64,000 nt of DNA from Elymus sibiricus. Lineage: Eukaryota > Streptophyta > Magnoliopsida > Poales > Poaceae. Below are positions 22,342 to 34,573 of the stretch, in pieces. Position numbers and translations under genes: made by a program. Each line of letters starts with the position of its first letter. Position 1 is the stretch's first letter. The stretch lies in assembly GCA_039707655.1 (NCBI GenBank), contig CM077671.1, forward strand, positions 304,420,509 through 304,484,508, written 5' to 3'. Below the pieces are notes generated by a model that was given only the letters and a program-made list of their open reading frames with translations, made no database searches and was not told the DNA's origin.

Positions 22342-23549
22342 GACATTACTTTTGGGATGACCCACATTTTTATAAAGGAGTAGATGGTATTATTAGACGT
22401 TGTGTACCTGAGCATGAACAGGAACAAATCCTACGGAAATGTCATTCCGAAGCTTATGGAGGACATCATGCGGGAGATAGAACTGCTCACAAGGTATTGC
22501 AATCTAGTTTTTATTGGCCTACTCTCTTCAAGGATGCCCGTAAGTTTGTCTTGTCTTGTGATGAATGTCAAAGAATTGGTAATATCGGTAAGCGTCAAGA
22601 GATGCCTATGAATTATTCACTTGTTGTTGAACCATTTGATGTTTGGGGTTTTGATTATATGGGGCCTTTTCCTTCCTCTAACGGGTACACTCATATTTTG
22701 GTTGCTGTTGATTATGTCACTAAGTGGGTAGAAGCTATTTCAACTAGTAGTGTTGATCACCACACCTCCATTAAAATGCTTAAAGAGGTTATCTTCCCGA
22801 GGTTTGGAGTCCCTAGGTATTTAATGACTGATGGTGGTTCACACTTTATTCATGGTGCTTTTCGTAAGACGCTTGCTAAATATAATGTTAACCATAGAAT
22901 TGCATCACCCTATCATCCTCAATCTAGTGGTCAAGTTGAACTTAGCAATAGAGAAATAAAATTAATATTACAAAAGTTTATCAATAGGTCTCGTAAGAAT
23001 TGGTCTAAGAAATTAGATGATGCACTTTGGGCCTTTAGAACAACTTATAAAAATCCTATGGGTATGTCTCCATACAAAATGGTGTATGGAAAAGCTTGTC
23101 ATTTGCCTCTAGAATTAGAACATAAGGCATTTTGGGCAATTAAAGAACTTAACTATGATTTTAAACTTGCCGGTGATAAGAGGCTATTTGATATTAGCTC
23201 ACTAGATGAATGGAGAACCCAAGCCTATGAAAATGCCAAGCTATTTAAAGATAAAGTAAAAAGATGGCATGAAAAAAGAATCCAAAAACGGGAATTCAAA
23301 ATAGGAGACTATGTTCTTTTGTTCAACTCTCGTTTAAGATTTTTTGCAGGTAAGCTTCTCTCCAAATGGGAAGGACCTTATGTTATCGAAGAGGTTTATT
23401 GTTCTGGAGCTATCAAGATTAATAACGCAGAAGGTACTAACCCGAAGGTGGTCAATGGACAAAGAATTAAGCATTACATCTCAGGTACGCCTATTAATGT
23501 TGAAAGTAATGTTATCCAAACCATGACACCGGAGGAACATATAAAATAA
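22338..23549 (+). CDS. Integrase of the Sabrina-like element
   Basis: This frame inserts the cDNA into the genome. It begins with the linker [12 protein letters not shown] and has no ATG of its own; it is the continuation of pol. The zinc-binding HHCC is H36, H43, C74 and C77, counting from codon 1 at 22338. The catalytic triad is D106 (WGFDYMGPF), D165 (LMTDGGSHF) and E201 (GQVELSNRE). The C-terminal part keeps the GPY/F module (KWEGPYVI) near residue 355. There is no chromodomain, as expected for Athila. No stop or frame change lies inside, so the core appears intact. Confidence 0.88.
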   Translation: MRHYFWDDPHFYKGVDGIIRRCVPEHEQEQILRKCHSEAYGGHHAGDRTAHKVLQSSFYWPTLFKDARKFVLSCDECQRIGNIGKRQEMPMNYSLVVEPFDVWGFDYMGPFPSSNGYTHILVAVDYVTKWVEAISTSSVDHHTSIKMLKEVIFPRFGVPRYLMTDGGSHFIHGAFRKTLAKYNVNHRIASPYHPQSSGQVELSNREIKLILQKFINRSRKNWSKKLDDALWAFRTTYKNPMGMSPYKMVYGKACHLPLELEHKAFWAIKELNYDFKLAGDKRLFDISSLDEWRTQAYENAKLFKDKVKRWHEKRIQKREFKIGDYVLLFNSRLRFFAGKLLSKWEGPYVIEEVYCSGAIKINNAEGTNPKVVNGQRIKHYISGTPINVESNVIQTMTPEEHIK

Positions 23550-23699
23550 ACCTTCCGGAACACTCCAGAATTCTCAAAAATAGGAGGTACGTGACACGGT
23601 AAGTAAACGGACTCCGAAAAATCCACAAAAATATCTTTTGTCAGTTTTGGAATATTAGAAAATTTTGGAAATAAAGAAATAAACCGGAAGGTGATCGAG

Positions 23700-23914
23700 G
23701 TGAGCACGATACACCAGGGCGCGCCAGGCACCCCTGGGCGCGCCCTGGTGAGTTTTGCCCACCTCAGACACCTTCCTGACTCCGTTTTCCTTCCATATGC
23801 TTGTTTCCCAAGAATAAAAATTCTCTATATATACCCCCGCCTGTTTTGACAACCGCATCGCAAAAAAATCCTCTGTTCTTGTTTCGTGCTGTTTTTCCTG
23901 GCAGATCTAAAAAT
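23700..23914 (+). promoter_or_regulatory. LTR-like internal promoter module and splice-acceptor-like tract before ORF3
   Basis: The block 23709-23753 is a GC-rich palindrome around GGCGCGCC, nearly the same as the one in the LTRs. It is followed at 23824 by CTCTATATATACC, a good TATA box. At 23877-23904 a pyrimidine-rich tract ends in GGCAG, a plausible 3' splice acceptor, 10 nt before the ORF3 ATG at 23915. Either device could give a separate mRNA for ORF3. Both readings are inference. Confidence 0.5.
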
Positions 23915-24316
23915 ATGTCGTCTCAAGATTCAGAGGGGGATCACCATGTTGCAGACCCAAAGATCTTTAGGGAAATTTACCCCTTTCTATGGACCTCAGA
24001 TGAGGAGGAAGATTCTGCCATGGAGGGAACAAAGGATGATAGCTCTGAGGAAGAGGATGATCCATTGCCTCAACCCGGAGATATGCATGTGGAATTCAGG
24101 AAGTCAAGCCTCCCTACAAGCTACAAACCTGAGGTCCAATTTATCCCATCTCGTTTTCTGCAGGAGAGCAAGGCGGCATTATGCAAAAGGATATTAAAGC
24201 TCGAGTTGGAGAATGACAATCTAAGGGAGGAAAATTTTATACTCAAATATAAGTTGAAGAAGAAGATTACATCATCACCACCACCTTCTTCATCACCACC
24301 ACCAAAGGAGACTTGA
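23915..24316 (+). CDS. ORF3 of the Sabrina-like element, acidic coiled-coil protein, function unknown
   Basis: A 133-residue protein in the position where some Athila elements carry an envelope-like ORF. It opens MSSQDSEGD from an ATG at 23915. Residues about 28-50 are very acidic (SDEEEDSAMEG, then SSEEEDD). Residues about 84-117 form a heptad-type helix with leucines (ILKLELENDNLREEN), followed by a lysine run and a proline-serine tail. No signal peptide, transmembrane segment or cysteine pattern is present, so it does not look like a membrane glycoprotein. It is not recognised as a known family. The ATG is preferred over the longer open frame because the upstream part overlaps the promoter-like module. 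Confidence 0.55.
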   Translation: MSSQDSEGDHHVADPKIFREIYPFLWTSDEEEDSAMEGTKDDSSEEEDDPLPQPGDMHVEFRKSSLPTSYKPEVQFIPSRFLQESKAALCKRILKLELENDNLREENFILKYKLKKKITSSPPPSSSPPPKET

Positions 24317-25918
24317 GCACACGGGTATGGGCACTCCCCTTGGCTTGTGCCAAGCTTGGGGGAGGTGCCCCGGTATCGTATCACCATCACTTTTATTCAC
24401 CTTTACCTATTTTAGTTCGATCTTCAGTTTCCCTTTGCTTTAGTTGAGTAAAAGTTTAGCATGATCTATTTTCGTGTGTTAGTTTCGTGGCCTATCTATC
24501 TATGTAATCGAGTGAGAGTTATATAATAAAGTTCAGTTTGAGTTTTTGCCTCTCTACTTTCTTGTTGCAATCAAAATAAAAAGAAAGAAAAATAAATGAA
24601 AAGAATCATATGCTAATCTTATGGTGAGTAATGACATCACATAAGGAAATGTATAAGTAGTAAAATTTATTGGAGATTGACAAACATAGCATTGGTCAAT
24701 GATGCAATTCATGAAAGAATTAATAAGGGAAGAGAAGATTCACATACAAATACACTATCTTGGACATCTTTTATGATTGTGAGCCCCCATCAAATATTAT
24801 ATGTCAAAATTGTTGACGTTGGACAAGGAAGACAACGTAATGATTTATGTTTGCTCATATCCACATAGAAGTTATATTGTCATAGATCCTTCAACATGTG
24901 GTGCTTGATCAATATCTTTGCTAGCCAAAAATTCCGCACTAAGTAGAGATACTACTTGTGCATCCAAAAACCCAAACCCAAATTCATTCTTTGAGAGTCC
25001 ACCATACCTACATATGGATCGAGAAAGATCCTTCAAGTAAGTTGTCATCGGTGCAATAACGCAATAAAAATTGCTTCTAAAAGTGTTTGATCAATTAGTG
25101 TAAGAGAAAATTGAGCGCTATACGAACTTATGATGGCAAAGTAATAAAAGCGACGGACTGCATAATAAAGGTTGCTATCATAGGGGGCAATATAGCGTGA
25201 CATTCTTTTACATTAAGGGATTGGGCATACAAACCAATAAGCGCATGACAACCTCTGCTTCCCTCTGCGAAGGGACTATCTTTTACTTTTATTAATTTAC
25301 TTTTGTGCAATAGTCAAAGTATTCTTCCCTACTCCTTTCTACTTTTTCCTTTTGCAAGCATCATGTGGTGAGTAGGCATATATATCCAGTTGGAAAGAAA
25401 TAGGCACATATATCCAGTTGGATATGAGTAGGCATGATTTATTATTGTTGACATCACCCTTGAGGTGAATACGTTGGGAGGCGAAACTACAAGCCCCTTT
25501 CCTATGTGTCCGGTTGAAACTTTTTGTTCATGGGTATGCCGTGAGTGTTAGCAATCATACAAGACTAAATGATGGCTGAGTATGTGGACTTGCCAAAAGG
25601 ATTCGACATGAGACCCTTCCTGAAAATATGATGAATTGTAGTTGCAAAGTTGACTGAGAACATAGTTTGTTGGTTTTCAATAAGGTTTATGCTTCATACT
25701 TCTATGTTGTGATGAATTGTTACTTGTGCATGAGAAGTTATATGATGAAAATATATTGAATAAGTTTTATGTTAGAGTTTGTTGCTGTTATGATAATAAG
25801 CATGATGCTTCTATGTCCGTATTTTATTTTTATCGACACCTCTCTCTCAAACCATGTGGGCATGCTTTTCAATATCGGCTTTCGCTTGAGGACAAGCGAG
25901 GTCTAAGCTTGGGGGAGT
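24317..25918 (+). other. 3' untranslated internal region of the Sabrina-like element
   Basis: Non-coding, A/T-rich. A polypurine-like copy (CCAAGCTTGGGGGAG, 24351-24365) sits within an inverted repeat with CTCCCCTTGGCTTG. The block 24660-25060 is homologous, in reverse, to 31850-32250 of element E. The true polypurine tract (AAGCTTGGGGGAG) ends next to the 3' LTR. Confidence 0.75.
25905..25918 (+). promoter_or_regulatory. Polypurine tract of the Sabrina-like element
   Basis: AAGCTTGGGGGAG directly precedes the 3' LTR at 25919 and is the expected primer for plus-strand DNA synthesis. Confidence 0.8.
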
Positions 25919-27437
25919 TGATATGTCCATTTTGCATCATGATTACCTACTGTTATTTATTATGTTTTGTCGAATAATAATACTTTAAGGAGTGAATCTA
26001 ATGCCTTTTCTCTCATAATATGCAAGGTTTACACAAAGAGGGAGAATACCGGCATCTACAATTCTGGACTTGAAAAAGGCACATCAGAGATACCTATTCT
26101 GCACAACTCCAACGAAGCTGAAATTTTATGGAGATTATTTTTGGAATAAATAAAAAATACTGGAGCAAAAAACTACCGGAGGGGGCAAACCTCGTGGGCA
26201 CAACCCACCAGGGCGCGCCAGGCCCCCCTGGGCATGCCCTGATGGGTTGTGGCCTCCTCGGACCACCTCCGGTGCCCATCTTCTGGTATATAGTCACATT
26301 TGACCTAGAAAAAATAAGAGGAGGACTTTCGGGATGAAGCGCCGCCGCCTCGAGACGGAACTTGGGCAGGAGCACTTTTGCCCTCCGACGAAGCGATTCC
26401 GCCAGGGGAACTTCCCACCTGAAGGGGGAAATCGAAGCCATCGTCATCACCAACACCCCTCTCATCTTTGGGAGGCCAATCTTCATCAGCATCTTCAACA
26501 GCACCATCTCCTCTCAAACCCTAGTTCATCTCTTGTGTTCAATCTTTGTACCGGAACCTCAGATTGGTACCTGTGGGTGATTAGTAGTGTTGATTACCTT
26601 GCGTAGTTGATTACTATGTGGTTTATTTGGTGGAAGATTATATGTTCAGATCCATTATGCTATTCAATACCCCTCTGATCTTGAGCATGTTTATTATTTG
26701 TGAGTAGTCACCTTTGTTCTTGAGGTCACGGGAGAAATCATGTTGCAATTAATCATGTGAATTTGATATGTGTTCGATATTTTGATGATATGCATGTTGT
26801 GATTCCCTTAGTGGTGTCATGTGAACGTCGACTACATGACACTTCACCATTCATGGGCCTAAGGGAATGCATTGTGGAGTAGTTATTAGATGATAGGTTG
26901 CTAGAGTGACAGAAGCTTAAACCCTAATTTATGCGCTACTTCGTAAGGTGCTGATTTGGATCCAAACGTTTAATGCTATGGTTAGATTTTATCTTAATAC
27001 TTTTCTCATAGTTGCGGATGCTTGCGAGTGGGCTAATCATAAGTGGGAGGTTGTTCAAGTAAGAACAGCACCCAAGCACCGGTCCACCCACATATCAAAT
27101 TATCAAAGTAGCGAACACGAATCAAACCAACATGATAAAAGTGACTAGATGAAATTCCCGTGTACCCTCATGAACACTTTGCCTATTACTAGAGATTGTT
27201 CTGGCCTGTCCTTTGCCACAAAAGGATTGGGCTACCTTGCTGCACTTTATTTTCCGTTACCGTTACTTGCTTGTTACCAATTACCTTGCTATCAAACTAT
27301 CTGTTACCTACAATTTCAGTGCTTGCAGAAATTACCTTGCTAAAAACCACTTGTCATTTCCTTCTGCTCCTCGTTGGGTTTAACACTCTTACTTATCGAA
27401 AGGACTACGACTGATCCCCTATACTTGTGGGTCATCA
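25919..27437 (+). repeat. 3' LTR of the Sabrina-like element
   Basis: TGATATGTCC to GGGTCATCA, 1519 bp. It retains the full palindrome (26203-26249) that is partly deleted in the 5' LTR, and the TATA-like GGTATATAGT near 26284. Confidence 0.88.
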
Positions 27438-27442
27438 TATGC

Positions 27443-28845
27443 CCATCAATCGATATCAATGCGAGGAGTAGGGATTGCCATGCAACGGATGTACTAGAGC
27501 TATAAGTGTATGAAAGCTCAAACGAAGCTAAGTGGGTGTGCATCCAACTTGCTTGCTCATGAAGACCTCGGCCATTTGAGGAAGCATCTTATCGGAATAT
27601 GCAAGCCAAGTTCTATAATGAAAATTTTCCACTAGCATATGAAAATGACAAAACATGAGACTATCTATATGAAAATCATGGTGCTTTCTCTAAGCACAAG
27701 TGTGGAAAAAGAGGTAGTAGCACTGTCCCTTCTCTCTTTTCTCTCATTTATTTCATTTTTCCTTTTTTCTCCTTTCTCTTTCTTTCCTTTTTCTTTTTTA
27801 TTTTCTTTTTCTTCCGGAGTCTCATCCCGACTTGTGAGGGAATCATTGTCTCCATCATCCTTTCCTCACTGAGGCAGTGCTCTAATAATGATAACCATCA
27901 CACTTTTATTTTCTTACAACTCGATATGAAAAACTACTAAACAATATGACTCTATATGAATGCCGCTGGCAGTGTACCAGGATGTTGCAATGATCTAGCA
28001 TAACATGTAAACAAGGATGAACGGGGGCTTTGCCACAAATACTATGTCAGCTAAATGATCACGGAAAGCAATATGACAATGAGTGCACAAGTCATATGAT
28101 GTAACGATGGAAGTTGCATGGCAATATATCTCAAAATGGCTATGGAAATGCCATAATAGGTAGGTATGGTGGCTGTTTTGAGGAAGATATAAGGAGGCTT
28201 ATATGCAACAGAGCGTAGCGTGCTGCGGGGTTTGGATACACCGGCAAAAGCTGCACCGATCCTCGAGGTGAGAATGGGCAATGTAAGGTACCGAAGAGGC
28301 TAGCATATTATGAAAAGGTGAGTGTGCGTGCATCCATGGATTCACATTAGTAATAAAGAACTCACATACTTATTGCAAAGCTTAATTAGCTCTCTCGAAG
28401 CAAAGTACTACTCGCATGCCCCTAGGGAGGAGGTTGGTAGGAGTTAACCACCGCACGCCCGACCTAAATAGCACTAGGATTTCAGCGAGGAATAAGAATG
28501 CTCACACATCATCACCATGCCATAACCAATATTTAGATGAACGGCAAATTAACACCCATAAACTAACGATATTTCTACTAACCAATAACCATGCACTCAC
28601 GCCTTGTCATATTACCACATCAATATCATTAACCGACAATTTCTCTTTTATGTGCTACATGAAGGTTTTGATTATGCACTCCTTGAATACCTATTACTTT
28701 TGGACTAGTCTTATAACCCATGCAAATTAACGTCACTAGATATTAAAATCTCAAACAAATTTAATTGAAGAACGAAAGTGCAATTATTTCTATAAAATCT
28801 ATATGCCACCGTGCTCTAAAAGATATAAGTGAAGCACTAGAGCAA
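27443..28845 (-). other. Element A internal 3' region, part 2
   Basis: Non-coding continuation of A after the Sabrina-like insertion. It contains a pyrimidine tract at 27727-27815 (purine on the coding strand) that is mirrored in D at 60600-60740, and ends in an AGATATAAGTGAAGCAC motif at 28821-28837. The last five bases agcaa are the left target duplication of D. Confidence 0.7.
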
Positions 28846-29476
28846 TGATACGTCTCCAACGTATCTATAATTTTTTATTCTTCCATGCTATAATATTATC
28901 ATTCTAGGATAATTTTTGGGCATTTATTTGCCAATTCATATTATTTTTTAGCACTAACCTATTAATGCAGTGCCAAGTGCCACTTGCTGTTTTCTGGATG
29001 TTTTTGGCTTTTCAGGTTTACAGCACCAAACGAAGTCAAATTGCCACGAAACTTTTTGATGATTTTTTCTGGATCAAAAAAGACATGGATGCTTCGGGAG
29101 GAGGACCTGGCCACACGAGGGCCCCGCAAGCCAACAGGACGCGCCCAGGGAGGTGTGGCCGCCCCCTCGTCTCCTGACGCCCCTCTCTAGCCTATATATT
29201 CACATATATTCTGAAAACCCTAGGGGAGCTCCCGAAACACTATTTCCGCTGCCACAATCTCTGTTCCGCCGTGTGCCCATCTGGAGCCCTGTTTTGCTGC
29301 CCTGCCGGAGGGGGGATTGATCACGGAGGTTCTCTCTCTCTCTATGTTCTTCAATACAAAGTTCATCGCATCTTCGCGATGATCTATTCGATGTAATCAC
29401 TTTGTATGGTGCGTTTGTTGGGATCCGATGAATTGTGGGTTTATGTTCAGATTATTCATGGAAAAGATTTGAGTCT
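28846..29476 (+). repeat. 5' LTR of element D, left part
   Basis: It starts TGATACGTCTCCAACGTATC. The GC-rich palindrome at 29120-29165 is followed by CCTATATATTC near 29191 (TATA). It lacks roughly 90 bp around 29330 that the 3' LTR keeps (62005-62065 plus 63652-63675). Its last five bases agtct (29472-29476) are the left target duplication of E. Confidence 0.82.
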
Positions 29477-31013
29477 TGATAATCCCCAAGTGCAAGGAAT
29501 CATCGTAGCACTTTCCAAAGATAGAAATGATAAGTATGTAGTGTCGAACCCACAAGGAGCAGAAGGTAAAATCAATATTCTCTCAACTCCTATCTGCCAC
29601 CGATACGACGCTACATACACCAAACGTTTGCTTCTATCTAGCAATGAGAAATAAAACTGCATTGTGGGTATAAAGAGGATAGCTTTGCATGATATTGGAG
29701 AACTAAAATATGAAAATAGTTGCTGCCTAGATAAAGTTAGAATATATTATAATATATTACAAATAGCAAGTGTGGAACAATGATGGTATGGTGTGCGGAA
29801 TCATCCTAGGCAATTGATAACAAGATCAGTAATCATTCTTGCAATTTTATATGAGGGAGAAGCATGAGCTAAAATACTTTCCGTACTTGGATCATATGAA
29901 CTTATGATTGGATGTAAGCTTCTGTCACATTATGGTAAACCCAACCGTAGCATTAAACATCAAGTCCCCTTTACTCCCATACGTAAACAAACCCCTTACT
30001 CGCGTGTAAGCTTCTGTCACTCTAGCCACCCACTATAAGAAAATCATGAACATATTACAACACCCTCTAGCGTGGACCCTTCACGTGTGTGCCTCGCGGA
30101 AGGCACCTTAGGACAGCACAAAAATAAAACATACACTCAAACCAATCAAGATCATCAATCAACCCAAAGGACAACATAGATCTACTGAAACATCATAGGA
30201 TGGCAACACATCATTGATTAATAATATGTGGCATGAAACACCATGTTCCAGTAGGGGATTACAGTGGGGTGCGGGAGAGTGGACCGCCATATATAGGTGA
30301 GGGAAGGTGATGGAGACGGTGATGCTGATGAAGACGATCATCGCGGCGATGGTTCCTCCGGCGGCACTCCGGCGCCACCGGAAGCGAGGGGGAGAGAGTC
30401 TCCCACCTTAGGATTCCTCCTCCATGGCCTCTCCCAAGATGGGGAGAGGTTCTCCCCTCTGGTCCTTGGCCTCCATGGCTCCCGGAGGGGCGAGAGCCCC
30501 TCCGAGATTGGATCTCTCTCTCTCTCTCTCTCTCTGTTTCTCTGATGTTTTCGCTACTGTTTTCTCTCCAGATTGGTTTCTCGTCGATACAGAGAGTTGC
30601 GGCGATGAGGCGGAGGGTTTCTCTTCATTTATTGGGTTTCTGAGATTTATAGAATTTTTCAGCGTTGGAATCACGCGCAACGGAGCTACGTGGGCCCCAC
30701 AAGCCATCAGGGCGCGCCCCCCAGACCGCGCCCTGTTGGCTTGTGGACCACAGGTGGATCCCCTCTGGTGATTCTTCGGTGCAATATTGCTTATTTCCTC
30801 TAGAAAAAATCATCAAAAAGTTTCGGGCGATTCTGAGAACTTTCATTTTCTGCACAAAAACAACACCACGGTAATTCTGCTGAAAACAACGTCAGTCCGG
30901 GTTAGTTCTAAATAAATCATATAAAGTGCATCAAAACCATATAAAAATATTGTAAACATAGGCAATCATGGCATGAATACTTAATAAATTATCGATACGT
31001 TGAAGACGTATCA
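29477..31013 (-). repeat. 3' LTR of element E
   Basis: TGATAATCCCC to GAAGACGTATCA in plus orientation. In minus sense the palindrome (30702-30742) precedes a TATA box (CTATAAATC) near 30650. A CT microsatellite at 30508-30535 is much longer than in the other LTR. At 29912-29935 a segment containing GTAAGCTTCTGTCAC replaces about 40 bp present in the 5' LTR and duplicates sequence at 30005-30020. Confidence 0.85.
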
Positions 31014-32354
31014 GCATCCCCAAGCTTAATTCCTGCTCGTCCTCGAGTAGGTAAATGATAAAATAAATAATTTATGAAGTGTGAATGCTAGCATAGTGTA
31101 TAAGTTTGATCAATGTTGCTTCCAATCACTTTTTCTAGGATCATAAAACAATAACTCTTTTCTCATGGAACTTCTAATGATCAAGTAACAAGCTATTCAC
31201 ATGTTAAAGTATATACCATAAACTTTCTTGAAAACTAGCAAACTATGTTGTCAGTCATTAAACAATTACAATTCATCTTATTTTCAGGAAGGGTCTATGT
31301 AAGAGCTTTGATTTAGCAAATTCGACATACTCAACTATCATTTAGTCTTCCATGATTGCTGACACTCAAGGCATATTTTTAGAACAAGCAGTTTCAATCA
31401 AACACATAGGAAGATAGGGGATTAATGTTTCGCCTCCCAACTTATTTATCTCAGGGATAATGTCAACAATAATGAATCATGATCACCTATATACAACTGG
31501 ATATATGTGCATGGATCTCTCCCCACCACATGATGCTTGCCAACTAAAGAATTAATAGATTGGAATAGGGATGAACATTATTGAGTCTTGCGTAAAAGTA
31601 AATGTAGAAATACATAGAAGTAAAAGATAGGCCCTTCACAGAGGGAAGCACAGGTTGTCATGCACTTTTTATTTTTGGATGTGCAATCTCTTAATGAAAA
31701 GGAACATCACTTTATATTGCCCCTTGTGATAGCAAACTTTATTATGCAGTCCATCGCTTTTATTTCTTTGCCATCACAAGATCGTACAAAGCCTATTTTC
31801 CCTTACAATAAAAGATCATATATGTTTAGGAGAAAACTTTATTGCTTTATGCACCGATGACAACTTACTTGAAGGATCTTATTCAATCCATAGGTAGGTA
31901 TGGTGGACTCTCATGGCAAGAAACTGGGTTTAAGGGTTATGGATGCACAAGTAGTATCTCTACTTAGTGCAAAATTTTGTCTAGCAAAAGATACTAAGCA
32001 AGCACCACATGTAAGAGGATCCATGACAATATAACTTCTATGTGAATATAAACAAACATAACCATTACGTTGTCTTCCTTGTCCAACGTCAACTACTTGA
32101 TCAAGTTTGAAAATAGTTAATGGGAGCTCACAATCATAGAAGATGTCCAAGATAGTATATTTATATGTGAAATCTCTCTTCCTTCAAAATTCTTTCATGA
32201 ATTGTTTAAATGACCAATGCTATGTTTGCTAACCTCCAATAAATTTTATTGCTTATACTCTTAGTATGTGAAGTCACTACTCCCCATGGGACAATCATAT
32301 GAAGCATATATAATTTCACGTTTTATGACATTAAATTCATTCAACATTTTATCT

Positions 32355-32590
32355 TATGATATAAGTGAAGCACAAGAGTGATCATAGAACTACTCTCAAA
32401 AAGATATAAGTGAAGCTCATAGAGCATTCTTCAATGAATATAGGGAGACCAATATTCAAGATCAAAATATATAAGTGAAGCACACGAAACATTCAACAAA
32501 GTCATACTCGAAAGATTTAAGTGAAGCGCATGAAGCATTCTCTAAAGCCATACTCAAAAGATTTAAGTGAAGCGCATGAAGCATTCTATA
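32355..32590 (-). repeat. Dispersed short repeat, (A)AGATwTAAGTGAAGC x5
   Basis: Five copies of a word reading AAGATATAAGTGAAGC or AAGATTTAAGTGAAGC, followed by (G)CATGAAGCATTC, occur at about 32359, 32401, 32468, 32513 and 32560. The last two are nearly identical 53-bp units. Relatives occur in A (28821) and, in reverse, in D (59595-59700). Confidence 0.75.
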
Positions 32591-34555
32591 AATAAGCCAA
32601 GGATTATCTCATACCAGCATGGTGCATAAAATAAAAAGGAAAAATAAACACAAAAGATGCCCCAAGAATGGCACATATGAACAAATAAAAACTTATGATC
32701 ATCATAGGCTAACCGATAATTGTTGATGATGAGAGGTGGGATGCGCAGCTCCCCAAGCTTAGATGCTTGAGGCTTCTTGTAATATTGACTTGGGAGGCCT
32801 TGGGCATCCCAAAGCTTGAGCTTTTGTATCTCATTCAATCTTCCCATATCCCGGTTTCACTTAAGTCTCAAAAACTTCATCCACATAAAACTTGAAAAGA
32901 ACTCGTGAGATAGGTTAGTACACATAAAAATAAATCAACACTTCATGTACTGCCAAGACAAGTTGCATAATAATTCTCAAACATTAGTTACTGTATACTA
33001 TCATTTCCACAATTTATATCTACCAATATAAGCCATGAAAACTCTAGGATAAGTAGATAACAAAACTATGACAGCAATCTTTCCAGACAGAACAGTCTGT
33101 AGCAATTCATTTATAAAGTGTACTTATGTTACTCAAAAAATTATGAACGTTTAGAAAAAGCTAAGGATTTTGTCTGAAAGTACCGTGTAAAAATTTCAGA
33201 AACTTTCCACGTTCCAGTAAAATATGAAAATTGAAACACTACAACAAAAGTTTCTGTTTTTACACAGTCACACATCAAACATGCAATTGAGACATCTTAA
33301 GGCAATTCTTGGAACCTTTTATTGAAAAACATGATTATGGATAACATCTAACAGAGAAAAAACAAAATAAAATGACGCTCCAAGCAAAACACATATTATG
33401 TGACGAATAAAAATATAGCTCCAAGTAAGGTATACCGATAGTGTTGAAGACGAAAATAGGGGATGCCTTCCGGGGCATCCCCAAGCTTGGACGCTTGAGT
33501 CTTCTTTGGATGTTACCTTGGGGTTTCCTTGGGAATCCCCAATATTAGGGTCTTGATGCTCCTTATTTACCTCATATAGGTATCTTACCCATAACTTGAA
33601 AACTTCAATCACACAAAACTCAACAAAACCTTCGTGAGATCCGTTAGTATAGTAAACATATCAAATACTTTAGGTACAGTTATAAATTGATTCTTATTTT
33701 ATTATTGCATAAGGTACTGTATGCTAACTTCTCCATGGCTTATACCCCCCGATACAATCCATAGCATCATCAAAACAAGCAAACTATGTAAGCAAAAACA
33801 GAATGTGTCTAAAACAGAACAGTCTGTAAAGATCTGTAAAGAACCTATACTTCTGTAACTCTAAAAATTCTGAAAAATTATGAAAACCTGAAGCACTTGT
33901 GTATAAATACTGTGTAAAAAATTCAGATCAAATACACGTTCCAGTAAAATCATAGAAATTCTGCACTGAACGCTAAAGTTTCTGTTTTTGCATCGTATGA
34001 ATTCTACTCATCTTGTGAGTCATCCCAAATGTTTTACTTGGCACAAACACTAATTTAAACATAAAAACACAATCATTACAGAGGCAATAATCATGTTAAC
34101 ACACAAACAGAAAGTAAAAAAGCAAAAATAAAGATAACTATTGGGTTGCCTCCCAACCAGCGCTATTGTTTTATGCCCCTAGCTAGGCATGATGATTTCA
34201 ATGAAGCTCACATAAGAATAGTAGATGAAATATGCAAAAGAGCATCATGCACATTATTTTTATGGTACAGTGGTATATACAAGGATATAATTATTTTTAT
34301 GAGAAACTTCCATGAATTTTTTTTACATTGTTTCCATGAGCATGAACACAAGTGTTCAAGGTCGACCCTCACTTCTTCGATGCATAACTTTCCAACTGCT
34401 TCTCTAAGTAAAAAAAATTGTGTATTTCATTTTTTTGTTTGTTTCACCCACAACTAAATAAATAAATAAAACAAAACAGAAACAAAGGAAAATAAAAGCT
34501 ACTTAGTGATAAAAGCAAACAAGCATACACGAAAATATCAACCCCACGCTATTGC

Positions 34556-34573
34556 TCCCCGGCAACGGCGGGA
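34556..34573 (-). promoter_or_regulatory. Primer-binding site of element E, tRNA-Asp type
   Basis: In minus sense TCCCGCCGTTGCCGGGGA begins 10 nt after the 5' LTR; it differs from the D site TGGCGCCGTTGCCGGGGA near its 5' end. Confidence 0.7.

Larger units (their letters stand above)
17266..27437 (+). mobile_element. Complete Sabrina-like Athila-lineage gypsy element (10.17 kb)
   Basis: Two LTRs (1483 and 1519 bp) enclose gag, protease, RT, RNase H, integrase and a third ORF, all on the plus strand. Target flanks are gatgc (17261-17265) and tatgc (27438-27442), and removing the element rejoins element A without a gap. The family name is from memory of the LTR sequence. Reading frames have few lesions (three frame breaks), so insertion is recent compared with the Tat element. 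Confidence 0.85.
15269..28845 (-). mobile_element. Element A: Athila-type LTR retrotransposon, 3' part
   Basis: The 3' LTR (15269-16788) is followed by the minus-strand polypurine region and 3' untranslated internal sequence at 16789-17265 and 27443-28845. The Sabrina-like element splits it at 17266, and element D cuts it at 28846. Its internal sequence is reverse-complementary to that of D (59600-61495), so A and D belong to one family. No A coding sequence is in the window. The left flank gtatg (15264-15268) should be the target duplication; the matching copy lies off the window. Confidence 0.75.

Noticed and set aside
27639..27872. Hydrophobic small protein (Phe/Ser/Leu-rich) near the pyrimidine tract, also at 60548-60779
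   Set aside because: The hydrophobic run is only the translation of a TTC/TCT-rich tract within the 3' non-coding region of A and D.
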